In this document: positions 1-5,732 of the stretch, one piece after another | Position numbering within the stretch: position 1 is the stretch's first letter | How the letters are laid out: each line of letters starts with the position of its first letter | Made by a program: the position numbers and the translations under genes | Assembly (NCBI GenBank): GCA_009704705.1 | Contig: WLDR01000076.1 | Location: forward strand, 1-6,572 | Length of the DNA stretch: 6,572 bases | Origin: Actinomycetota bacterium | GTDB taxonomy: Bacteria; Actinomycetota; Actinomycetes; Actinomycetales; Microbacteriaceae | Direction of reading: 5' to 3' | Notes under the pieces: model-generated | The model's database searches: none | The model's input: only the letters and a program-made list of their open reading frames with translations | What the model was told of the DNA's origin: nothing

Positions 1-1622
1 AACGCGGGTGCAAGCGATGGCGAGCACGCCGTGACAAAGGCAAACAGCAGCGCCGTGGTCGCCGAGGCCGACCACGAGCGAGCTGCCCGAAAACCGGCCA
101 GAAAGAGCCACGGCAACGCGATGTGCGTGAGCACCGCGCCCGGTCGGCCGTCGGAAAGCCCGATGAGCAGTGTCGGCGCGAGTCCATACGCCAGGGCGGC
201 AAAAGCACGAATGACGAATCGTTCCGTGAGCCGTGCGGTGAGCATCCACGCACCGAGCCCTGAAAGCGGAATAGCAACGAACCAAATCACAACCAAGACA
301 AACGAAGGTTGCCACCAGGTGAGGCTTCCCAACAGAGCGAGAATGAGCGTGAACGGATCCGCGGGTCCGATCAACCCCGCCGAGCCGGGGCGCCAACCAT
401 AGCCGACGAGTGACCACATCTCCGCAAGCGAGTGACCGGCGGGCAACAGAGCCCCGCCAGCAATCGAGGTCGCGCCCACGAGCGGGAAAAGAACGGCGAA
501 AGAAATGACCGAGAGAGCAACAATCGTCCACGCTCCACCGCCAGCGAAGAAATACAGCGAGCGTTTCTCACCGTGCAACCGAATGCGCGCCGCTTCGCGG
601 GAGAGAGTTCGGCGGCGACGAACCTCGGTAGCGGCGAGGCGAACGCCCGAAAGGCTTGCCCAAGACACTCTGCGTTGACCACGAAGTCGAGCGCGCGACC
701 GACCGATGGATCCAAGTGAAAAGGCCACGGACAGAGCTGCGGAGAGTTCGCCCCCAACAAGTCCTGGCCGCTTCGCGAGCATCTGCCCAAACATGCGAAC
801 GAGCGCCCACGGCACCAAACTGAGCCAGATCAAGAGCGGTGCCAGACCGCGCGCATACACCATTCGCCGATATAGCTCTGCCCGGCGAATTTGGCGAAAT
901 TCACGACGTCGATCGCGTTCACGTTCCACGCGCGGTAACGCGGTGACTCCATCACCGTGTGTCATCACGACAGCTGCGGGAACGACCTGAACGAGACTGC
1001 CGGAAAGTCGTACCCGAACGCAGAAGTCAAGTGCGTCATCGACGACCGGCAGCCCGGTGTCAAACCCGCCAAGCGTTCGCCAAGCGGACTCGCGAACGAG
1101 CATGCCATTTGCCCCCACTGCGAGAACGTCACTCATCGTGTCGTATTGACCTTGGTCGAGTTCATTTTCAACGAGCGGAATCGTTTGCCCGCGCGGCGAG
1201 AGGGACTGACCAAACTCGAGAATCGTGCCCGGAGAGCCGGCTTCAAAACTCTGCGCCTCGTATTGCTTTGGGCCGACCACGACCGCGGAACGCGACACCT
1301 CGAGTGCGCCCACGAGGTGCTCCAGCGCGGTGGGCTGTGGTGCGCTGTCTTGCCCGAGAATCCACAGGCAATCGTCGCCCGTTGGGCTTGCAGCCACAAT
1401 GCGAGCCGCCATGTCTACGGCTTCACCCAGTGGAACGGCACCGCCCGTCGACAGGATGTGCGCGGGGCGCGCATCCTCGAGTTGACTTCGTGCAGAACCT
1501 CGTGACCCGTTATCGACGGCAATCAGAACATCGACGGGTCGAGTTTGGCTTGCCAGTGCGGCGATTGTCGTCGCAAGATGATCGCCCCCAGACCGGGCGA
1601 CGAGAATCGCGACGACACGCAC
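1..1622 (-). CDS. Large membrane-anchored family 2 glycosyltransferase (3' end outside window)
   Basis: The frame stays open for 540 codons from GTG at 1622 to the left edge, so the C-terminus is missing. Residues 1-225 look like a GT-A (family 2) catalytic domain: a beta-strand start (VRVVAILVAR), a QTRPVDVLIAVDNGS segment at 27-40, LGQDSAP at 89-95 where the metal-binding DxD normally sits, then GGFD (185-188), the acidic DDALDF (195-200) and a closing THGD (221-224). A basic linker follows, then hydrophobic segments near 259-280, 364-382, 424-435, 441-461, 470-490 and 500-512. The family role is transfer of a sugar from a nucleotide donor in the cytoplasm, probably to an envelope glycopolymer; donor and acceptor cannot be read. 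From memory, Microbacteriaceae relatives are about 900-1000 residues, so roughly half is visible. GTG is chosen because an in-frame stop (the whiB2 stop) lies 3 nt upstream; no Shine-Dalgarno is visible, so translational coupling to whiB2 is inferred. Confidence 0.85.
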   Translation of the reverse strand, partial: MRVVAILVARSGGDHLATTIAALASQTRPVDVLIAVDNGSRGSARSQLEDARPAHILSTGGAVPLGEAVDMAARIVAASPTGDDCLWILGQDSAPQPTALEHLVGALEVSRSAVVVGPKQYEAQSFEAGSPGTILEFGQSLSPRGQTIPLVENELDQGQYDTMSDVLAVGANGMLVRESAWRTLGGFDTGLPVVDDALDFCVRVRLSGSLVQVVPAAVVMTHGDGVTALPRVERERDRRREFRQIRRAELYRRMVYARGLAPLLIWLSLVPWALVRMFGQMLAKRPGLVGGELSAALSVAFSLGSIGRSRARLRGQRRVSWASLSGVRLAATEVRRRRTLSREAARIRLHGEKRSLYFFAGGGAWTIVALSVISFAVLFPLVGATSIAGGALLPAGHSLAEMWSLVGYGWRPGSAGLIGPADPFTLILALLGSLTWWQPSFVLVVIWFVAIPLSGLGAWMLTARLTERFVIRAFAALAYGLAPTLLIGLSDGRPGAVLTHIALPWLFLAGFRAARSWSASATTALLFAFVTACSPSLAPA

Positions 1623-1625
1623 TAG

Positions 1626-1946
1626 TTAGGCGCGGCGACGAAGGCGGCGGCGTTCGCGTTCGCTGAGGCCACCCCAAATTCCGAAACGTTCGTCATTCGC
1701 CAGCGCGTACTCAAGGCACTGACCCGCAACTTCGCATGATTCACAAATGCGCTTCGCGTCGCGAGTCGAGCCGCCCTTCTCGGGAAAAAACGATTCGGGA
1801 TCCGTCTGCGCGCAAAGCGCGTCCGCCTGCCACGCGAGAGGATTGTCGTCGATGTCAGCATCGTTTCGACGAATTCCAGGGAGTCCGAGGTGAATAGGAT
1901 CAACAGCCCAGTTATCGGGAACATCACGACGATATCCAGAGGACAT
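1626..1946 (-). CDS. whiB2: WhiB-family iron-sulfur transcriptional regulator, WhiB2/WhmD type
   Basis: This 106-residue protein has the four WhiB cysteines at 45, 68, 71 and 77 (C-x22-C-x2-C-x5-C), which ligate a [4Fe-4S] cluster. It also has the GIWGG turn at 89-93 and a basic tail (ERERRRLRRRA) that contacts DNA. The block ALCAQTDPESFFPEKGGST (43-61) is close to what I remember of mycobacterial WhmD/WhiB2, which is tied to septation and division and, like other WhiB proteins, works with the principal sigma factor. ATG at 1946 is chosen because it gives a normal family length. A GTG at 1985 in the same frame would add 13 residues (MVCRKKRIGWFCT) unlike family N-termini. Neither start has a good Shine-Dalgarno. 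With the predicted promoter, the ATG leaves a leader of about 50 nt. It is followed after 3 nt by the glycosyltransferase, suggesting one transcript. Confidence 0.93.
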   Translation of the reverse strand: MSSGYRRDVPDNWAVDPIHLGLPGIRRNDADIDDNPLAWQADALCAQTDPESFFPEKGGSTRDAKRICESCEVAGQCLEYALANDERFGIWGGLSERERRRLRRRA

Positions 1947-2005
1947 AGTGCAGAACCAACCAATTCTTTTTTTGCGACACACCACAGCGGCGGTGCATTT
2001 GACTA

Positions 2006-2021
2006 ATTACACCGGTGTTAT
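2006..2021. promoter_or_regulatory. Near-palindromic candidate operator over the whiB2 -10
   Basis: The 16-bp sequence ATTACACCGGTGTTAT is symmetric apart from one mismatched pair. Its core ACACCGGTGT (2009-2018) is a perfect 10-bp palindrome. It covers the predicted -10 hexamer and the adjoining spacer of the whiB2 promoter, so a dimer bound here would block RNA polymerase. I cannot name the regulator; the site does not obviously match a motif I recognise with confidence. Confidence 0.4.
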
Positions 2022-2035
2022 TCGGTATTCGTCAA
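2006..2035 (-). promoter_or_regulatory. Predicted sigma70-like promoter of whiB2
   Basis: On the minus strand a TTGACG -35 (2030-2035) and a TGTAAT -10 (2006-2011) are separated by 18 nt. This is close to the housekeeping consensus TTGACA/TATAAT. Transcription would start near 1998-2000, leaving a leader of about 50 nt before the whiB2 ATG. It lies between the manA stop and whiB2, as expected for an independent whiB2 promoter. It is a prediction from sequence only. Confidence 0.6.
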
Positions 2036-2088
2036 GTCGAAGTGCAAAAAGTTTCACGTATCCGGAGGGTTTTGCCCGGTAATCGGCC

Positions 2089-2121
2089 AAAAGAGACGCC
2101 AAATTCAGCGATTTACGCCTC
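2089..2121 (-). terminator. Candidate intrinsic terminator of manA
   Basis: Read on the minus strand, GAGGCGTAAAT (2111-2121) can pair with ATTTGGCGTCTC (2093-2104) around a 6-nt loop. This gives 11 base pairs, two of them G-U, with one bulged G. The stem is followed directly by four U residues (2089-2092). It begins 6 nt after the manA stop, the expected place for a terminator. The short U tract makes it weak, so some read-through into whiB2 is possible. Confidence 0.5.
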
Positions 2122-2126
2122 CGCGC

Positions 2127-3320
2127 CTATCGCCCCGTGCGTGCGACAAACAGTTCGGCATCTCCCGCGATGCTCAATGCCAGCTCATCCGGCGACACAT
2201 ACCACGCCTGTCCCCGACGAATCTCGGCACGCGCGTGACTTCCCGCGACCTGCGCATGGCCGGCCGTGCACAACACGATGGATGCGCCGTCGAGCTGAAC
2301 CACTGCAGCTTCGGCTCCTTCGTCCACCACGACGTGCACGAGCTCGAACTCGCGGACACCGGGGGCAAATCGATTTACTCCCGCGCTCAACTGATCCGGT
2401 GAGACGAGAAGTGGACTCGACGGGGAAAAGACACCAACGCTCATGAGCTCGGCGACATCAACGTGTTTGCTCGTGAGCCCGCCACGAAGCACGTTGTCAC
2501 TCGCCGCCATGATTTCGATTCCGAGGCCGCTCAAATACGCATGCAAGATGCCGTGGGGAACATACATCGCCTCACCCGCGCGCAACGTAACGCGATTCAT
2601 AAGAAAGGCCACGACTATTCCGGGATCGCCCGGATACTCGGCGCCGAGCATTCGAACGGTCGATGCGTCGCGCTCGATTGGGCTCGTGGCACCGGATTGC
2701 CGAGCAATGCCCACCAGCTGATTCACCAGTTCGGTAACCTCATTCACGCCGGCGGCAAGCAGCCCGGCGACCGTATCGCGCACGTCGGTTGCTGATGCCT
2801 CGAGCTGTGCAATCAGGCCGACCACGGCGTCCGATGGCAGACCTGCGCGGCTGGCTTCGTCCACGAAGGCTCGAAGTGACGCCACGGTCGTCGCAACCGA
2901 ACGGAACCCACAGAGGGCGTCGAAGGTTTCGCTGACGCAAAAAATGAGCTCGGGTTTGTGCGAGGCATCGCGATAGTTGCGGTGCGGAGCATCCAGCGGG
3001 ATTCCGGCAGCATTCTCGGCAGCAAAACCTGTCTGCGCCTGTGCCATCGAGGGATGCACCTGGATCGACAGCGCGGTCTCAGCCGCGAGTACTTTGAGCA
3101 GGAAAGGCAGTGTCTGTGCATCCCGGTCGAGAAGCTCAGCGAGGTTCTTCGCACCGTCAACCTCTGCAGGGTTGACGATGACGGATGGGCACAGCGGGTG
3201 GGCGCCGAGCCACAACTCTGCTTCGGGGCGTCCGCTGGCCGGGCGACCGAGCAAGTCGGCGATGGCATGAGTCGAGCCCCACGCGTAATCTCGTGGCGTG
3301 TTGTCGATTTCGACGAACAT
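2127..3320 (-). CDS. manA: Mannose-6-phosphate isomerase, class I
   Basis: This 397-residue cytoplasmic zinc enzyme interconverts fructose-6-phosphate and mannose-6-phosphate, the entry to GDP-mannose and mannose-containing envelope glycans. Type I family marks are complete. RDYAWGS lies near the N-terminus (residues 10-16). The zinc ligands are Gln87 and His89 in SIQVHPS, Glu124 in HKPELIF, and His260 in LHAYLSG. The active-site arginine is 279 in SDNVLRGGLT. Length is normal for the family, with a helical insert (about 145-215) and a C-terminal cupin-like half. ATG at 3320 is chosen over an in-frame GTG at 3347 because AAGGAG lies 5 nt upstream and FVEIDNTPRDYAWG is the usual start. It is divergent from the acyl-CoA dehydrogenase, and a hairpin follows its stop. 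Confidence 0.96.
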   Translation of the reverse strand: MFVEIDNTPRDYAWGSTHAIADLLGRPASGRPEAELWLGAHPLCPSVIVNPAEVDGAKNLAELLDRDAQTLPFLLKVLAAETALSIQVHPSMAQAQTGFAAENAAGIPLDAPHRNYRDASHKPELIFCVSETFDALCGFRSVATTVASLRAFVDEASRAGLPSDAVVGLIAQLEASATDVRDTVAGLLAAGVNEVTELVNQLVGIARQSGATSPIERDASTVRMLGAEYPGDPGIVVAFLMNRVTLRAGEAMYVPHGILHAYLSGLGIEIMAASDNVLRGGLTSKHVDVAELMSVGVFSPSSPLLVSPDQLSAGVNRFAPGVREFELVHVVVDEGAEAAVVQLDGASIVLCTAGHAQVAGSHARAEIRRGQAWYVSPDELALSIAGDAELFVARTGR

Positions 3321-3325
3321 GCGTT

Positions 3326-3331
3326 CTCCTT
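3326..3331 (-). promoter_or_regulatory. Ribosome binding site of manA
   Basis: AAGGAG on the minus strand lies 5 nt before ATG 3320. It fixes that ATG as the manA start rather than the in-frame GTG at 3347, which would place this site inside the coding sequence. Confidence 0.85.
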
Positions 3332-3385
3332 CGTTGCCGACAGCCACGCTATCAACTCTGCCCCCTGACGAAACTGTCGCAACGA
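3331..3385. repeat. Imperfect inverted repeat in the manA / dehydrogenase divergent region
   Basis: On the plus strand TCGTTGCCGACA (3331-3342) is the reverse complement of TGTCGCAACGA (3375-3385), apart from one extra C. The gap is 32 nt and the arm centres are about 43 bp apart, close to four helical turns. The left arm abuts the manA Shine-Dalgarno. The right arm falls between the weak -35 and -10 proposed for the dehydrogenase. It could be a paired regulator site, or a hairpin in the manA leader next to its ribosome binding site if manA is transcribed from beyond 3385. Confidence 0.4.
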
Positions 3386-3394
3386 GGGTATTGT
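3365..3394 (+). promoter_or_regulatory. Weak candidate promoter for the dehydrogenase operon
   Basis: CTGACG (3365-3370) and TATTGT (3389-3394) are spaced by 18 nt and would start transcription about 20 nt before the dehydrogenase ATG. Both hexamers are only partial matches to the sigma70 consensus. No convincing opposite-facing promoter for manA was found in the same 101 bp. Confidence 0.3.
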
Positions 3395-3408
3395 GGCGAA
3401 AAAGGGGC

Positions 3409-3413
3409 AGGAG
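3409..3413 (+). promoter_or_regulatory. Ribosome binding site of the acyl-CoA dehydrogenase
   Basis: AGGAG lies 8 nt before ATG 3422. It supports that start over the longer open frame beginning at 3185, which runs back through the manA gene. Confidence 0.8.
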
Positions 3414-3421
3414 CTAGACCA

Positions 3422-4597
3422 ATGTCGTTACCCATTCATGCCGGAGATTTCTTCGCACTCGAGAGCTCGCTTTCGGTGCCGGAGCAAGAACTCGTCATGA
3501 ATCTGAGGGCCTACCTAGAGACACTCCGCCCCGACCTTGATGACCTGTGGGAGAAAGCAGAGTTTCCCCGTGGCCTGGTCAAGGGATTGGCCGAAGCACG
3601 CATCATTGGTTTGTCATGGGAAGAGACCCGACCGTTTGAGAACTCAGCTGAGTTTCGCGGCTGGATTTCACTCGAGCTATCCCGCGTCGATGCGAGCGTC
3701 GCGACATACGTTGGCGTGCAAGCAGGTCTTGCGATGGGGTCGATTGGGTTGTGCGGCTCCGATGAGCAACGAGCGGAATGGCTGCCCAAAATGGCCGCAG
3801 GAGATGTCGTCGGTGCGTTCGGACTCACCGAGCCGACGTCTGGTTCCGATGCAGCTCTGGGACTGCAAACCACGGCTCAGCGACGCGGCGACGAGTGGGT
3901 CATCAACGGGGCAAAGCGCTGGATCGGCAATGCAACCTGGAGCGACATCTGCATCATTTGGGCGCGAGACCTCGATGACAACAAGGTCAAGGGATTCATC
4001 GTGCCGACCAACACGCCGGGTTACCAGGCGACCAAGATTGAACGCAAGATTTCTCTGCGCATTGTGCAAAACGCGGACATCGTGCTGACCGATGTCGTTG
4101 TGCCCGAGTCATTGAGGCTGCCTGGGGCGCGGTCGTTCTCCGATACCGCTGCCGTGTTGCGGGCAACCCGCGCCGAAGTTGCATGGGCGGCAGTCGGCGC
4201 ATCCATTGGTGCGTATGAGGCAGCTTTGGCGTATGCGAATTCGCGAACACAATTCGGCAAGCCCATCGCAGCTCACCAGCTCGTTCAAGATCTGCTCGTC
4301 AAGTGCATGGGCAACATCACCTCGAGCCTGACCCTCGTGCGTGAGGCGAGTCGCAAGCAAGATTCCGGCGATGACCGAGATGAGTTTGCAGCGCTCGCGA
4401 AAGCGGTCGCCACGACGCGCGCTCGAGAGACCGTCGCCATGGCCCGTGAAGTGATGGGTGGCAACGGCATCGTTCTGGATTACGGGGCCGCACGGTTCTT
4501 CGCCGACATGGAGGCGCTCTACAGCTACGAGGGAACCCGAGAAATCAACACCCTCATTGTCGGTCGCGCGCTGACCGGGCAATCGGCGTTCGTCTAG
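3422..4597 (+). CDS. Acyl-CoA dehydrogenase family flavoprotein, glutaryl-CoA dehydrogenase-like
   Basis: This 391-residue protein has the full acyl-CoA dehydrogenase fold: a helical N-terminal domain (about 1-130), a beta domain opening with FGLTEPTSGSD (133-143) and INGAKRWIGN (161-170) that contacts FAD and substrate, and a C-terminal helical domain with RTQFGKPIA (275-283) and MGGNGI (345-350). The likely catalytic base is Glu370 in YEGTREINTLIVGRALTG, the layout seen in glutaryl-CoA dehydrogenase and its relatives. Family chemistry is FAD-dependent alpha,beta-oxidation of an acyl-CoA in the cytoplasm. The arginine that binds the distal carboxylate in human glutaryl-CoA dehydrogenase (remembered as Arg94) aligns with Ala94 here (RVDASVATYVG), so the substrate is probably not glutaryl-CoA and remains unknown. 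It is the first gene of a rightward pair, with the membrane protein starting 4 nt after its stop. Its presence in an envelope locus is unexplained. Confidence 0.92.
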   Translation: MSLPIHAGDFFALESSLSVPEQELVMNLRAYLETLRPDLDDLWEKAEFPRGLVKGLAEARIIGLSWEETRPFENSAEFRGWISLELSRVDASVATYVGVQAGLAMGSIGLCGSDEQRAEWLPKMAAGDVVGAFGLTEPTSGSDAALGLQTTAQRRGDEWVINGAKRWIGNATWSDICIIWARDLDDNKVKGFIVPTNTPGYQATKIERKISLRIVQNADIVLTDVVVPESLRLPGARSFSDTAAVLRATRAEVAWAAVGASIGAYEAALAYANSRTQFGKPIAAHQLVQDLLVKCMGNITSSLTLVREASRKQDSGDDRDEFAALAKAVATTRARETVAMAREVMGGNGIVLDYGAARFFADMEALYSYEGTREINTLIVGRALTGQSAFV

Positions 4598-4601
4598 CCT
4601 T

Positions 4602-5723
4602 ATGAGCATGTCGCTCACCTCGGCCTTCGATGCACAGCAGCACCGCATCGACGCCAACCAAACGCGTCGAGCTCAAAAGGCAATCCAGCTCGCCGACACG
4701 GGGCTCGCCTCTCTCGCCTTCGTGATTCTTTTTGCGCAGGATGCGCTTCAAGCGGTCGTGGGCAACACCGTGGGCGTCGCACTCGCCGGTGTCATTTGTC
4801 TGCTCTATTCGATCAGACTGCTTCGAAACTGGCGAAAGATTCGTTGGATGCGCATGCCCGTCATGCTCGTTCTGTTCCTGGTTTCATCCGGAATTGCCCT
4901 GCTCTGGTCGAGTGACATTCGGGCGTCACTCGTCGCATGGGCGCTACAACTCGCCACCGCGGGCGCCGCGATTGGTATGACGATGCTCTTGCCCTGGCCG
5001 GCACTGGTCAAGGCGCTCGGCACGGCCGTGCGTTGGGTGTTGGGGCTCGGGCTCATCGTCGAAGCCATCTCGCTCTTTGTTGTTCGTGGACCCGTGTGGG
5101 GACTCACCGGTCACCTCGCGATGCTCAGCTTCGCTGCGGTCGTCCTCCTCGTCGTTCTCCCCCTTCAACTGGCCGATCGAACGGTGTGGCGCGGGTGGGG
5201 CTACATGTGGATTCTCTTCGCGCTCGCAGCGCTGGTCTACACGCAGTCGCCACAATCGTGGCTCGCGCTCATTGCCGTAGTTGTGGGTCGCGGACTCGTC
5301 GAGTGGACCCGCGCGACCGACCCACTCAAGCGCCGCCTCATCTACGTCGTGAGCACCGGCTTGCTCGTCGGACTCATCACATCGCTGGTCATGACCTGGT
5401 CGGAGTTCGCCGAAGCGAGTGCGGATGGGTCGTGGGTTGCGCTTGTGTCAACGTCGAGCCCGCTGGCCGTCGTCTTCTTTGTCGCTGTGCTCGTGACGAC
5501 CTACTGGCGTTCGTGGTTTGTTGCGGTCGATCGACCCCAGTGGGACCTCGATACCCGCAGGCCCTTCACTGCGACAAGCATGCTTCCGCTCTTGATGATG
5601 ACCGCCCTCATTATCGCGGGTGCGTTTGATGCGCGTCTCACAACAGCGTCGGGGCTGCTCCTCGTTGCCATCGCTGCCGTGGTGACCAAGTACCCAGAAC
5701 GCCTTCGCGGCGAATTGCGCTAG
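4602..5723 (+). CDS. O-antigen-ligase / Wzy-like polytopic membrane protein
   Basis: This 373-residue protein is almost wholly membrane-embedded, with about 10-12 hydrophobic segments (roughly 34-50, 54-73, 85-102, 108-130, 143-161, 171-190, 198-214, 218-232, 246-265, 284-302, 326-342, 346-361). The assignment rests on pattern memory of actinobacterial ligase-family proteins: RGPVWGLTGHLAML (162-175), YTQSPQSWLAL (213-223), YWRSWFVAVDRP (301-312) and the tail segment around FDARL (342-346). Family members move or polymerise lipid-linked glycans on the outer face of the membrane. The usual arginine in the TRS-type motif appears to be Gln215, and the large outer loop is short (about 266-283), so activity or substrate may differ. 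ATG 4602 follows the dehydrogenase stop by 4 nt with no visible Shine-Dalgarno, implying coupled translation; ATG 4608 is an equally possible start. Confidence 0.7.
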   Translation: MSMSLTSAFDAQQHRIDANQTRRAQKAIQLADTGLASLAFVILFAQDALQAVVGNTVGVALAGVICLLYSIRLLRNWRKIRWMRMPVMLVLFLVSSGIALLWSSDIRASLVAWALQLATAGAAIGMTMLLPWPALVKALGTAVRWVLGLGLIVEAISLFVVRGPVWGLTGHLAMLSFAAVVLLVVLPLQLADRTVWRGWGYMWILFALAALVYTQSPQSWLALIAVVVGRGLVEWTRATDPLKRRLIYVVSTGLLVGLITSLVMTWSEFAEASADGSWVALVSTSSPLAVVFFVAVLVTTYWRSWFVAVDRPQWDLDTRRPFTATSMLPLLMMTALIIAGAFDARLTTASGLLLVAIAAVVTKYPERLRGELR

Positions 5724-5731
5724 CGCCGCGA
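5705..5731. terminator. Hairpin at the convergent junction, candidate two-way terminator
   Basis: TCGCGGCG (5705-5712) and CGCCGCGA (5724-5731) form a perfect 8-bp GC-rich stem with an 11-nt loop that contains the membrane-protein stop codon. A shorter perfect palindrome GCGCTAGCGC (5717-5726) overlaps it. The two convergent genes are only 9 bp apart, so one symmetric hairpin could end both transcripts. Neither strand has a U tract, so this would be a hairpin-only signal, or it may act only in RNA stability. Confidence 0.45.
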
Positions 5732-5732
5732 C

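Noticed and set aside
371..790. 139-codon minus-strand frame
   Set aside because: It is out of frame with the glycosyltransferase and overlaps its linker and membrane region; the composition is low-complexity and no motif is seen.
959..1666. 235-codon plus-strand open frame, plus overlapping frames at 957-1505 and 31-402
   Set aside because: These lie opposite the glycosyltransferase. Their translations are rich in Arg, Ser and Pro with no recognisable domain, while the minus-strand frame is continuous for 540 codons with family motifs.
1947..1985. Upstream GTG start extending WhiB2 by 13 residues
   Set aside because: The added MVCRKKRIGWFCT is unlike WhiB N-termini and no ribosome binding site precedes it. 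ATG 1946 gives a normal length, though its ribosome binding site is also weak.
2020..2036. Direct repeats GAATA-CC-GAATA in the whiB2 promoter spacer
   Set aside because: Five-base repeats are too short to stand out from chance and do not align with other features.
3185..3421. N-terminal extension of the dehydrogenase back to 3185
   Set aside because: It runs antisense through the manA start, is Arg-rich, and ignores the AGGAG just before ATG 3422.
3422..4597. Naming the gene glutaryl-CoA dehydrogenase (gcdH)
   Set aside because: The arginine expected to bind the distal carboxylate is replaced by alanine, so only the wider family is claimed.
4109..4657. 182-codon minus-strand frame opposite the dehydrogenase
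   Set aside because: It is antisense to conserved flavoprotein sequence and has no family resemblance.
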